A stretch of 64,000 nt of DNA. Source: Streptosporangium carneum. Lineage in GTDB: Bacteria; Actinomycetota; Actinomycetes; Streptosporangiales; Streptosporangiaceae. This document shows positions 8,462 to 16,315 of the stretch, piece after piece. The position numbers were made by a program, and so were the translations under genes. How positions within the stretch are numbered: position 1 is the stretch's first letter; every line of letters begins with the position of its first letter. The notes under the pieces were generated by a model. That model saw only the letters and a program-made list of their open reading frames with translations, searched no databases and was not told where the DNA came from. Location: positions 310,001 to 374,000 of the forward strand of contig NZ_BSEV01000002.1 in assembly GCF_027922005.1 (NCBI RefSeq). Reading direction: 5' to 3'.

Positions 8462-10383
8462 TGTCGTTCCTGACCGGTCTGCTGCGCGAGGCGGCGGGAG
8501 GCGGTGGAGGGCGGCGCGTCCTGGTCTACCGCGCGGGCTTCGAGACGCTCGACGAGCTGGAACCGTACGGGGTGACAGACCTGGACGGCGACCTCGACGG
8601 GGCTCCCTCCGCCGAGGAGAAGGCCGCGGAGGTCCTGGTGGTCGCCAGGACGCCGACCGACGTCCGCAGGGCCGCGACCCTGCAGTCGCTGCTGCCCATG
8701 GCCACACGGGTCGTGATCGCCGTCGAGGAGACGCCCCACTGGTACACCGCGCCCGTGCTGTCCCCGACGCCCGCGCACCGCTGGCGGTCGCTGACCGAGT
8801 TGCGCGTGTACCGCCCCGAGCGCGCGGCGTGGGTGGTCGAGGCGCGCTTCTCCAAGCCCACCCCCGCCGGCCGTACGCTCGCCGCGACCGCCAGGGCGTT
8901 CGCCGGGCACCGGATGGACGCCGTCGCGGCCCCGGTCGCGGGCCTGGCAGGCCCGGGGGCGGCGCACTGGCGTCCCGGCGACCCGAACGCGGCTCCCGCG
9001 GGCGTGACGGGACCGCTCCCCGACCGGTTCGGCGCCAGGGGCGGCGACCTGGTGCTGCGCACCACGGACCAGGATCCGCCCCCCTGGTCGGGCGAGGAGA
9101 CGCCGGTCGACCGGCCGGTCGCCGAGCTGATGAGCTGGGAGAGGCTCGGCCGTCCCGGCGGAGCGGGAATCCTGCGAAGCGGTCTCGGCGACCTCTCCGA
9201 GCCGCAGACCATCCCCCCCGTCGACGACCGCTCGGTCAACCCGGTGGGCTTCGTCACGGTGCCGTCGCTCGGCATGGCCGACCTGTCCGTGCGGTCGGGA
9301 CGCTGGACGATCACCTGTGAGGGCAGGACGCTCACCGCGTTCGGCGCATCCGGCTGCGTCACCGACGTGGACGTCAGCCGGATCAGGCAGGCCAGAGGGG
9401 TGCGCGTCGACTGGCGGCGCGGCCACAGCGGCCCCGTGGCCGCACTGCGGGTCGTCACCGGGCTCGCCGCCGCAGGGGTGCCGCTGGTCTGCGACGCCGT
9501 GCCGCCGTGGGCGGGCGCCCTCGGCCCTGAGCTGGCCAGGCTGATCGCCTCGGTCGACGAGACAGGACTCGCCGACGACCTCGAACGGGAGGAGCACAGC
9601 GTCAGGCTCCGCCGGGAGGCGCTGCGCACCCACGGCGTCCGCAGCCGCTGGGAGCAGCTCGGCGCGCCCGCCGCGCCCGCGCCGCTGACCTCGGTGCTGC
9701 TCGCCACCCGCCGCCCCGAGATGGTGCGCTTCGCGCTGGAGCAGATGACCAGGCAGCGCGGAGCGGAGTTCGAGGTGATCCTCGCCCTGCACGGCATCCC
9801 CTCGGGCCACCCCGACGTGGCGGGCGCGCTGGCGTCCTTCGAACGGCCGATCACCGTGTTCGAGGCGGACAGGGCGACGGTGTTCGGCGCGATGCTCAAC
9901 GAGGCCGCGGCCAGGGCCTCGGGGTCGTTCCTGCTGAAGATGGACGACGACGACTGGTACGGGCCCGACTTCGTCTCCGACCTGCTCCTGGCCCACTCCT
10001 ACTCGGGGGCCGAGGTGGTCGGCATGGTCCCCGAGTTCGTCTATCTCGCGTCGATCGGGGTGACCGTCCACCGGGACCAGGTCACCGAGCAGATCACCAA
10101 CTTCATCGCCGGAGGGACCATCTTCGCCGAACGCTCGGCCTTCGAGGCGGTCGGCGGCTTCCGCACGCTGCCGGGGACGATCGACGCCCAGTTCCAGCAC
10201 GCCGTACAGGCCGCCGGCGGGCAGATCTACCGCACCCAGGGCCTGGGATACATCCTGCGGCGCGGCAACGTCGCCAACCACACGTGGCGCGAGCCCATCG
10301 GCACGTTCCTGCGGCGCAACAAACGCCAGTGGCGCGGCTTCAGGCCCAGCGCGCTCATGGAACTCCCCGGGGAGGCGGTGTGA
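8461..10383 (+). CDS. Family-2-like glycosyltransferase, short-partner type with long N-terminus
   Basis: 640 residues from ATG at 8461, overlapping the previous stop. The N-terminal half (about 1-400) has no motif I recognise; it includes 'RRVLVYRAGFETLDELEPYG', and a block near 395-430 ('EREEHSVRLRREALRTHG') is also found in the protein at 4761-5957. The C-terminal half is catalytic: 'TSVLLATRRPEMVRFALEQM', 'FLLKMDDDDWYGPDFVSDLL', 'FIAGGTIFAERSAFEAVGGF' and 'QWRGFRPSALME'. It sits between the two long glycosyltransferases, with a GTGA overlap to the next one, so all three are probably made together. Confidence 0.8.
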   Translation: MSFLTGLLREAAGGGGGRRVLVYRAGFETLDELEPYGVTDLDGDLDGAPSAEEKAAEVLVVARTPTDVRRAATLQSLLPMATRVVIAVEETPHWYTAPVLSPTPAHRWRSLTELRVYRPERAAWVVEARFSKPTPAGRTLAATARAFAGHRMDAVAAPVAGLAGPGAAHWRPGDPNAAPAGVTGPLPDRFGARGGDLVLRTTDQDPPPWSGEETPVDRPVAELMSWERLGRPGGAGILRSGLGDLSEPQTIPPVDDRSVNPVGFVTVPSLGMADLSVRSGRWTITCEGRTLTAFGASGCVTDVDVSRIRQARGVRVDWRRGHSGPVAALRVVTGLAAAGVPLVCDAVPPWAGALGPELARLIASVDETGLADDLEREEHSVRLRREALRTHGVRSRWEQLGAPAAPAPLTSVLLATRRPEMVRFALEQMTRQRGAEFEVILALHGIPSGHPDVAGALASFERPITVFEADRATVFGAMLNEAAARASGSFLLKMDDDDWYGPDFVSDLLLAHSYSGAEVVGMVPEFVYLASIGVTVHRDQVTEQITNFIAGGTIFAERSAFEAVGGFRTLPGTIDAQFQHAVQAAGGQIYRTQGLGYILRRGNVANHTWREPIGTFLRRNKRQWRGFRPSALMELPGEAV

Positions 10384-12536
10384 ACGCGCGGACCAGGCGT
10401 GAGGGGGGCGCGGCTCCCGCGACCTCCGCGGCCCGCGGGGAAGGGCGGGGAGACGGCGTGGACGCGCCGACGCGGGAGAAGGCCCGCGGGGAAGGGCGGG
10501 AAGAGGGCGTGGACGCGCCGACGCGAGGAAAGGCCCGCGAGGAAGGCCGGGAGCGGCGGGAGGAGGGGCAGGACGTGCCCGCGCGCCGAGAGCGAAGGGT
10601 GAGCCCGCCGAGGATCCCCGGCAACGACTTCGGGGTGCTGAACCCGCCCGCCCCCGGCACGTGGGAGCCGCGCGTGGCGGTGAGCGTGGTGATCCCCGCC
10701 AGGGGAGGCCAGAACAAGCTCGACCTCACGCTGGCCGCCCTGGCCGCGCAGACCTACCCCTCGCACCTCCTTGAGGTGATCGTCGTGGACGACGGGAGCG
10801 CGCCCCCGCTCAGGCTCCCCGAGATCGCCCCGGAGCACACCCGGATCGTCCACGGGCTCCCGGGCCGCCCCGGCATCGCCGGGGCCCTGGAGACCGGCAC
10901 GGCCGTCGCGGACGGCGAGGTGATCCACCGGATGGACGCCGACATCGTCTCCTACCGGGACCACGTCGAGGCGCACATGCGCTGGCACCATCTGGCCGAC
11001 TACCTGGTGGTGACGGGGACGTTGCGGTTCACCGCGATGGCCGGCACGCCGCCGACCGCCGCGGAGGTCAGGACCGCCGTCGCCGGGGACAGGGCCCGTT
11101 CCCTCTTCGAGGAGGACCCCGACCACGGGCACGACTGGATCGGCGATCTCCTCGCCGCCCATCGCGGCTTCCGGGACGCGCCGAGTCCGTTGCTGCACCG
11201 CGTCCACGTGGGCGCGACGGTCTCGTTGCCCGCCGCCCTGCTCAGGGAGGCCGGGGGGATGGACACCTCCCTGGCCCTCGGCGAGGACACCGAGCTCGGT
11301 TACCGGCTCACCCAGACGGGCGCGGTGTTCGTCCCCGACCAGGAGGCGCTCAGCTGGCATCTGGGCGTCACGACGGCCATGCGCAGGCCGGGAGAGGTCA
11401 GGCGGCACAACGACCCGTTCATCGCCGACCGCGTGCCGTACCGGCGCAACCTGCGCACCGACCCGGGCCGCCAGTGGCTGGTCCCCTACGTCGAGGTGGT
11501 CGTGGACGCCGAGGACGCCTCCTTCGAGGATGTCAGGGCGAGCGTGGACGGAGCGCTGGCGAGCACGCTGGCGGACGTGAGCGTCGTCGTGACCGGCCCG
11601 TGGGACGCCCTCTCCGAGAGCCTCCCGGGAACGCCTCCCGAAGGACCTTCCACAGGTTCTGCGGAATCCGCGGAGTCCGCAGGTTCCGTGAGCTCCGTAA
11701 GTTCCGTGGATTCCGCAGGTTCGGTGAGTTTCGCAGGTCCTGTGGGTCCCACAGGCTCCGTAGGCCCTGCGGACTCCCTGGCCCCTGCGGACCCTGCGGA
11801 CTCCCTGGACCCTGCGGACTCCGTGGGTCCCGCGGGTCCCGTGGGTCCTGTGGGGCAGGACACGCCGCTGGACGCTCCTCTGCTGGACCTCAGGCTGGTC
11901 CGGGGGCAGTACGCCAACGACGGCCGTGTCCGCTTCGCCGAGCGCGTCCCCCCGACCGCGTTCCCCGCGCCGTTCAGGCTCGTCTGCCCCGCCGGATGGG
12001 TCCCGGGGGCGGAGAGCCTGGCCATGCTGGTCGAGCTGGCGGACAAGGACGACGAGGGGCTGTTGCTGGTCGCGCTCGAGGAGCGCGAGACCGGTGTCGT
12101 GGCCGCCCGCTTCGAGCGGACCGCCGCCGTCGCGCGGGCGCTGCGCGTCGCCGGGGACGACGAGTCCCTGGACGACGTGATCGCCGACCTGTACGGCGCG
12201 ACCTGGCTGGACGCCGAGTCGTGGCGGTTCCGCCCGGCGGCGCGGGCGTACCCCGCCTGGGCGTCCGACCGCAACCGCGAAGCCGTACGGTGGCGTGCGG
12301 AGGCCGAGGCCCGTACCCGTGACGCCGAACGCGCCCGGCGTCAGGTCGCCGCCCTCAAGGCCGAGCTGAAGGAGCTGCGCGCCCAGGCGGCGAAGGGCAC
12401 GCGCGACACCGCCAGGTGGAGGGAGAAGGCGGAGCAACGCCGCCTCGAGGCCGTCGCCCTGCGCCAGACGCAGCAACGCTCCCTCCTGCGCCGCGCCACC
12501 CGCCGCCTGCGCAGGATCGTCGAGGGCCCCCGTTAG
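10380..12536 (+). CDS. Long family-2 glycosyltransferase with low-complexity inserts
   Basis: 718 residues from GTG at 10380 (GTGA overlap with the preceding stop). N-terminal 75 residues are a charged 17-residue repeat; then 'AVSVVIPARGGQNKLDLTLAAL', 'VIVVDDGSAPPLRL', 'IHRMDADIVSYRDHVEAHMRW' (Asp-Ala-Asp metal site) and 'GEDTELGYRLTQTGAVF'. The unidentified C-terminal domain is split by a Ser/Ala/Gly/Pro/Val-rich stretch of about 70 residues. It ends in a Lys/Arg/Glu coiled coil and a basic tail. Last gene of the 6138-12536 operon. The role is presumably the same surface polymer as its paralogs. Confidence 0.85.
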   Translation: MNARTRREGGAAPATSAARGEGRGDGVDAPTREKARGEGREEGVDAPTRGKAREEGRERREEGQDVPARRERRVSPPRIPGNDFGVLNPPAPGTWEPRVAVSVVIPARGGQNKLDLTLAALAAQTYPSHLLEVIVVDDGSAPPLRLPEIAPEHTRIVHGLPGRPGIAGALETGTAVADGEVIHRMDADIVSYRDHVEAHMRWHHLADYLVVTGTLRFTAMAGTPPTAAEVRTAVAGDRARSLFEEDPDHGHDWIGDLLAAHRGFRDAPSPLLHRVHVGATVSLPAALLREAGGMDTSLALGEDTELGYRLTQTGAVFVPDQEALSWHLGVTTAMRRPGEVRRHNDPFIADRVPYRRNLRTDPGRQWLVPYVEVVVDAEDASFEDVRASVDGALASTLADVSVVVTGPWDALSESLPGTPPEGPSTGSAESAESAGSVSSVSSVDSAGSVSFAGPVGPTGSVGPADSLAPADPADSLDPADSVGPAGPVGPVGQDTPLDAPLLDLRLVRGQYANDGRVRFAERVPPTAFPAPFRLVCPAGWVPGAESLAMLVELADKDDEGLLLVALEERETGVVAARFERTAAVARALRVAGDDESLDDVIADLYGATWLDAESWRFRPAARAYPAWASDRNREAVRWRAEAEARTRDAERARRQVAALKAELKELRAQAAKGTRDTARWREKAEQRRLEAVALRQTQQRSLLRRATRRLRRIVEGPR
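10431..10560 (+). repeat. 51-bp tandem repeat, 2.5 copies
   Basis: Units at 10431-10481 and 10482-10532 are nearly identical and a third degenerate part-copy follows. They encode a 17-residue repeat beginning Ala-Arg-Gly-Glu-Gly-Arg and ending Asp-Ala-Pro-Thr-Arg, in the disordered N-terminus of the glycosyltransferase. Confidence 0.9.
11650..11860 (+). repeat. Degenerate 9-bp repeat encoding Ser/Gly/Pro/Val triplets
   Basis: About 210 bases are built of short imperfect units such as TCCGCAGGT / TCCGTGAGC / TCCGTAAGT, giving (S-A/V-G/S/E)n and (P-V/A-G/D)n peptides. The stretch interrupts the otherwise conserved C-terminal domain. It is probably a flexible linker. Confidence 0.85.
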
Positions 12537-12830
12537 CGCGGTGACCGCACACCTCCACCGGGTTCGCGACGTCCCGAGCCCCGGCACGAACACCTCCGGC
12601 GCCCCCGAACGACACGCGACCCGGTGAACACCCTCACCCCCGCCGGGTTCGCAGCGCTTTCAAGCGCCGGTACGGAGAGCACCGGCACGGGCCCGCCCGG
12701 CGTCTTCGGACGGCGTGCGCCCCGGTGAACGTCACCCGTCACAGCATTGGTGCGACGCCCTGACCGGGCGGCCCCGAATCAGGCGGATCAGGGCGGCGGG
12801 CACAAGCTCCCCCGAAGCCCGACATCAAGT
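12537..12830. other. Intergenic region without recognised gene
   Basis: About 290 bases between the glycosyltransferase operon and the RHH regulator. It contains several short GC inverted repeats (for example AGCGCTTTCAAGCGC near 12652) but no open frame with plausible composition. It probably holds a transcription end and the regulator's promoter. Confidence 0.4.
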
Positions 12831-12882
12831 TGACGTCACCCATGGCTTGCGATGACGCCATCATGGCGTCATAGTGACGTCA
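12831..12882. promoter_or_regulatory. Three palindromes: probable RHH self-operator
   Basis: Two copies of TGACGTCA (12831-12838 and 12875-12882) bracket a larger dyad with 10-bp arms, ATGACGCCAT (12852-12861) and ATGGCGTCAT (12863-12872), around a single central base. The right TGACGTCA ends on the first base of the ATG of the RHH gene, so a bound protein would cover the start. RHH proteins bind such palindromes as dimers of dimers; autoregulation is inferred. Confidence 0.7.
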
Positions 12883-13487
12883 TGGATCTCGCGCCGTATG
12901 TCGAACACCTCCGACGTGATCTCACGGTCGCCGCCGAAGCCGGCGGCGAGGAAGCCCTCGCCCTGGCCAAGCGGCTCACCGCGTCATTGGAGTCGGCTGC
13001 CCGGCTCGCCCTGCTGGATGCCCTGTCCGCCGCCGCGGACGAGATCACCCGCGATCTCGCGCCCGGTTCGGTGGAGGTACGGCTGCGCAGGCGTGACCCC
13101 GAGTTCGTGGTGACGTCGCCGGTCGCCCCGCCGTTCGAGGGCATGTCCGAGGACGGCTCCGCCACCGCGCCGCCCGGGGCCTCCAGGGCGTCAGGGGCGT
13201 CAGGGGCCGCCGGAGCGTCAGGCGCGTCCGCCACGGACGCCCGGCCGTCCGCCCAGCCCGAGGCCGAGGACGGCGGGACGTCGCGGCTCTCGCTGCGGAT
13301 CCCCGAGCATCTCAAGCCGCGCATCGAGGAGGCGGCGGGGCGGGAGGGACTGTCGGTCAACGCCTGGCTGGTTCGAGCCGTCTCCGCCGCGCTCGAACCA
13401 GACGGCCGGGGACGCCGCCCGGATCAGCGCGCCGGGCGGCAGACCGCACAGCAGACCGGGCGGCGCTACACAGGCTGGGTCCGTTGA
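12882..13487 (+). CDS. Ribbon-helix-helix (HicB/Arc-like) regulator
   Basis: 201 residues from ATG at 12882. Residues 1-60 form a helical region ('YVEHLRRDLTVAAEAGGEEA'); about 75-130 is a disordered Ala/Ser/Gly linker with ASG repeats; about 135-172 is a RHH domain ('RLSLRIPEHLKPRIEEAAGR', then 'LSVNAWLVRAVSAALE'), the form typical of HicB-type antitoxin DNA-binding tails. No HicA-like toxin is adjacent, so a regulatory role is more likely than toxin neutralisation. Palindromes overlap its start codon. It is followed by a DUF4097 protein and a DrrA-like ATPase, which it probably controls. The tail after 175 is rich in Arg and Gln. Confidence 0.75.
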   Translation: MDLAPYVEHLRRDLTVAAEAGGEEALALAKRLTASLESAARLALLDALSAAADEITRDLAPGSVEVRLRRRDPEFVVTSPVAPPFEGMSEDGSATAPPGASRASGASGAAGASGASATDARPSAQPEAEDGGTSRLSLRIPEHLKPRIEEAAGREGLSVNAWLVRAVSAALEPDGRGRRPDQRAGRQTAQQTGRRYTGWVR

Positions 13488-13651
13488 CCGCCCGACCGTC
13501 GGCGTTCACCAGGTCACGCACCACGCACCGCCAACCGGCGTCGGTCCGCACCACCCCGCCGCCCGCCGCCCCGACGCCGTGAGCGACGGCGAGGGCACCC
13601 GGTTCACCACACCGCCGCGCTCGACGCCGCAACCATCAGCAAGGGAGCGTT

Positions 13652-14503
13652 ATGCCTACCTTCGACACCCCCGAACCGATCTTCGCTCTCATCGACATCG
13701 CGGCCGGGGACGTTCGGATCACCGCGAGCGACCGGGCCGACACCGTCGTCGAAGTGCGGCCGAGCGACGAGTTCGACGAGACGGACGTCCGAGCCGCCGA
13801 ACAGACCCGGATCGAGTACGCCCAGGGAAAGCTGCTGGTGAGAACCCCTGAGAACAACACCCGTTCGCTGTTCAGGTGGATCAGCTGGAGCGGCTCGATC
13901 GTGGTGACGGTCGACCTGCCGACGGGCTCCCGCGTCGAGGCGAACGCGACGGCGGATTTCCACTGCGAGGGACGTCTCGGCGAGTCGACGTTCAAGACGG
14001 CCACCGGCAACATCTGGCTCGACCAGACCGGCCCCCTCCGGCTGAACGCCGCCGACGGCGACATCACGGTGACCCGGTCGGTCGGACGCGCCGAGGTCAC
14101 CACCGCCAACGGCGACATCCGGATCCGTCAGATCGACGGCCCCGCGACGATCAGAACCGCCAACGGCGGCATCACCGTCGGCGAGGTGACCGGCGACCTC
14201 CAGCTGAACACGGCGTACGGCGACATCACGGTCGACCGCGCCCTGGCGAGCGTCAACGCCAAGACCGCCGCGGGCAGCATACGCATCGGGGAGGCGGTTC
14301 GCGGCCTGGTCACCCTCGAAACCGCCTACGGCAGGCTCGAGGTCGGCGTCAGGGAGGGCACCGCCGCCTGGCTGGACGTGAGCGCGCCGTACGGCAGCGT
14401 GCGCAACCACCTGAACGCCGCGGACGGCCCCGAGCCCACCGACGAGACCGTCGAGGTGCGCGCTCGCGCCTACTACGGCGACGTCGTGATCCGCCGTTCC
14501 TGA
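13652..14503 (+). CDS. DUF4097-family beta-repeat protein
   Basis: 283 residues with a good ribosome site (AAGGGAG about 6 bases before ATG). There is no signal peptide. The chain is a series of short beta repeats with the recurring pattern 'xxxGDIxVxxxxG' ('TATGNIWLDQTGPLRLNAAD', 'TANGDIRIRQIDGPATIRTA', 'TAYGDITVDRALASVNAKTA'), predicted to fold as a right-handed beta-helix/adhesin-like domain. The family's function is unknown. It lies between the RHH regulator and an ABC ATPase, an arrangement that suggests a common regulon. Family assignment good; function unassigned. Confidence 0.82.
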   Translation: MPTFDTPEPIFALIDIAAGDVRITASDRADTVVEVRPSDEFDETDVRAAEQTRIEYAQGKLLVRTPENNTRSLFRWISWSGSIVVTVDLPTGSRVEANATADFHCEGRLGESTFKTATGNIWLDQTGPLRLNAADGDITVTRSVGRAEVTTANGDIRIRQIDGPATIRTANGGITVGEVTGDLQLNTAYGDITVDRALASVNAKTAAGSIRIGEAVRGLVTLETAYGRLEVGVREGTAAWLDVSAPYGSVRNHLNAADGPEPTDETVEVRARAYYGDVVIRRS

Positions 14504-14574
14504 ACCCCGCGCTTTCCCGCCCCCGTGCGGAGCCCCGCCCTGAACTCCACGCCGAACGACGAAACGAGGAACAC

Positions 14575-15513
14575 ATGAGCACCTCCCCGCCCCGACCGGC
14601 GATCGCGGCGGTCGGACTGCGCAAGTCGTTCGGCGGCAGGGCCGTGCTGGACGGCATCGACCTGGACGTCCCCGAGGGAACGGTCTTCGCGCTGCTCGGC
14701 CCGGACGGAGCGGGCAAGACGACCACGGTCCGGATCCTTTCCGCACTGATCAGCGCCGACGCGGGCCAGGTGCGGGTGGCCGGTCACGACCTCGCCGGGG
14801 AGCCCGACGCGGTGCGTTCCGCGATCGGCGTCACCGGCCGGTTCTCCGGGGTGAACGACCTCCTCACCGGCGAGGAGAACCTGACCCTGGCGGCGCAGGC
14901 GCGCCGTCCCGGCCGGAGCGAGGGCCGGCGCCGCGCCGCCGAGCTGCTCGACCGCTTCGACCTGGCCGAGGCCGCGGGGGAACCGGTCGCGACCTACTCC
15001 GGCGGCATGCGGCGCAGGCTCGACCTCGCGACGGCCCTGGTCGGCGAGCCGCGGATCGTCTTCCTCGACGAACCGGCCACCGGCCTGGACCCACGGGGCC
15101 ACCGCGCCATGCGGCAGATCGTCCGCGACCTCGCGAACGACGGAGTAACGATCTTCCTGACGGCGCAGTCCGTGCGGGAGACGGAGGGTCTCGCGGACCG
15201 AATCGCGGTCCTCGACCGCGGAAAGCTGGTCGCCGAGGGGACCCCCGACGACCTCAGACGCCTCGTCCCCGGCCACGTCCGTCTGCGATTCACCGACCCG
15301 GACGCGCTCGAATGGGCCGCCCGCGCCTTCGGCGAGACGCCGCGCGACGACGACGCGCTCACCCTGCGCGTCCCGAACGACGGCAGCGTCAGCTCGCTGC
15401 GCGCCCTGCTCAGGCGGATCGACCACGAACTGCTCGCCGTCGACGAAGTGTCGGTTCACGCCCCCGATCTCGACGACGTCTTCCTCACCCTCACCGGCCG
15501 CTCCGCCCCCTGA
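14575..15513 (+). CDS. ABC transporter ATP-binding protein, DrrA-like
   Basis: 312 residues. Walker A 'GPDGAGKTTT' (Asp where Asn is usual), signature 'YSGGMRRRLDLATALVG', Walker B 'RIVFLDEPATGLDP', and 'LTAQSVRETEGLADRIAVLD' in the switch region where DrrA proteins have LTTQY. The C-terminal part of about 80 residues resembles the DrrA regulatory extension. These ATPases energise a separate DrrB-type permease for drug or lipid export. No permease gene follows: the next gene is a secreted peptide on its own transcript. The partner must be encoded elsewhere, or the system has lost it. Confidence 0.88.
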   Translation: MSTSPPRPAIAAVGLRKSFGGRAVLDGIDLDVPEGTVFALLGPDGAGKTTTVRILSALISADAGQVRVAGHDLAGEPDAVRSAIGVTGRFSGVNDLLTGEENLTLAAQARRPGRSEGRRRAAELLDRFDLAEAAGEPVATYSGGMRRRLDLATALVGEPRIVFLDEPATGLDPRGHRAMRQIVRDLANDGVTIFLTAQSVRETEGLADRIAVLDRGKLVAEGTPDDLRRLVPGHVRLRFTDPDALEWAARAFGETPRDDDALTLRVPNDGSVSSLRALLRRIDHELLAVDEVSVHAPDLDDVFLTLTGRSAP

Positions 15514-15769
15514 TCGATCGGTCCGCCGCCGCCACCGGCCCCCTGAACGCGTGACTCCTTCCGGCGACTTACCGCCGAATAAGGAAAACTCTTAAACGAT
15601 AATCTCGCCCAGCAGAAACCTCTTCAGTTTCCGGACCCGGATTCGCCTCCTGCGACCGGCCCGTAATCCACACACCCGAATCGCAAATCATTCCTCTATG
15701 GATGTCCACCACGACCGCGGTTAGCATCGGGAGACGAACAAAACACCAAACACCGAAAGGAGACGGTCA

Positions 15770-16096
15770 ATGGGCCGCATCAGAAAACTCGGCGCTTCGA
15801 CGGCCGCCGTTATCGCAATCACCGCCGCGACGTCCCTGCTGTCACCGGCTCTCCCGGCTCAGGCGGCTCAGGCGGCGAATTGCACCAGCGGCGGCCAGAT
15901 CGGCACGTATGGCGGATCCGGCTGGGCGACGTGCAGCGGCATCGGAGTGAACCAAGGACAGGTGATAATTTTCTGCGAGGACAACAGCGGTGCCTATAAC
16001 ACCGTTTATGGCCCTTGGGTCAGCAGCGGCTCCACATCCACTGCACGATGCAGCAGGGACACCGTGCTGATATCACTCGGCTATCGCTACCGGTGA
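15770..16096 (+). CDS. Small secreted cysteine-containing protein
   Basis: 108 residues with a clear Sec signal: basic start, hydrophobic core 'AAVIAITAATSLLSPALP', cleavage likely after an Ala-Gln-Ala site near residue 33-36. The mature part (about 72 residues) has four cysteines (in NCTSG, ATCSG, FCED, ARCSR), enough for two disulfides, and is Gly/Ser/Tyr rich. Ribosome site AAAGGAGA about 8 bases upstream. The 256 bp before it are unusually AT-rich for this genome, which fits a strong promoter. I do not recognise the family; an extracellular structural or inhibitor-like role is possible. Confidence 0.7.
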   Translation: MGRIRKLGASTAAVIAITAATSLLSPALPAQAAQAANCTSGGQIGTYGGSGWATCSGIGVNQGQVIIFCEDNSGAYNTVYGPWVSSGSTSTARCSRDTVLISLGYRYR

Positions 16097-16192
16097 GCCG
16101 ATCTCCTTCTCATCCGGCCGCGGCGAAGGACGACAGCGGTTCGAAAGAGACGATCAGGCGACCGGACGAGAAGACAGGCCGAAGGGCTCTCC

Positions 16193-16243
16193 CCATCACC
16201 TGTCCGTGATGCGACGAATCACCTCGGCACAGACAGGTGATGG
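16193..16243. terminator. Hairpin between convergent genes
   Basis: Perfect 12-bp arms, CCATCACCTGTC (16193-16204) and GACAGGTGATGG (16232-16243), with a 27-base loop that contains a smaller GTGAT/ATCAC stem. It lies between the secreted peptide and the oppositely oriented deacetylase. There is no U-tract, so a bidirectional terminator is likely but not certain. Confidence 0.5.
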
Positions 16244-16315
16244 CGTCGCCGCCCGATGTTCGTCGCCGCCCTGCCCCGACCGCTCGCCCTCTCAGCCGAG
16301 ACTCCCCAAGGCGGG

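Noticed and set aside
6353-10281. Long minus-strand open frames opposite the glycosyltransferase operon
   Set aside because: They mirror the coding strand of genes with strong GT motifs; codon-position GC marks the plus strand as coding.
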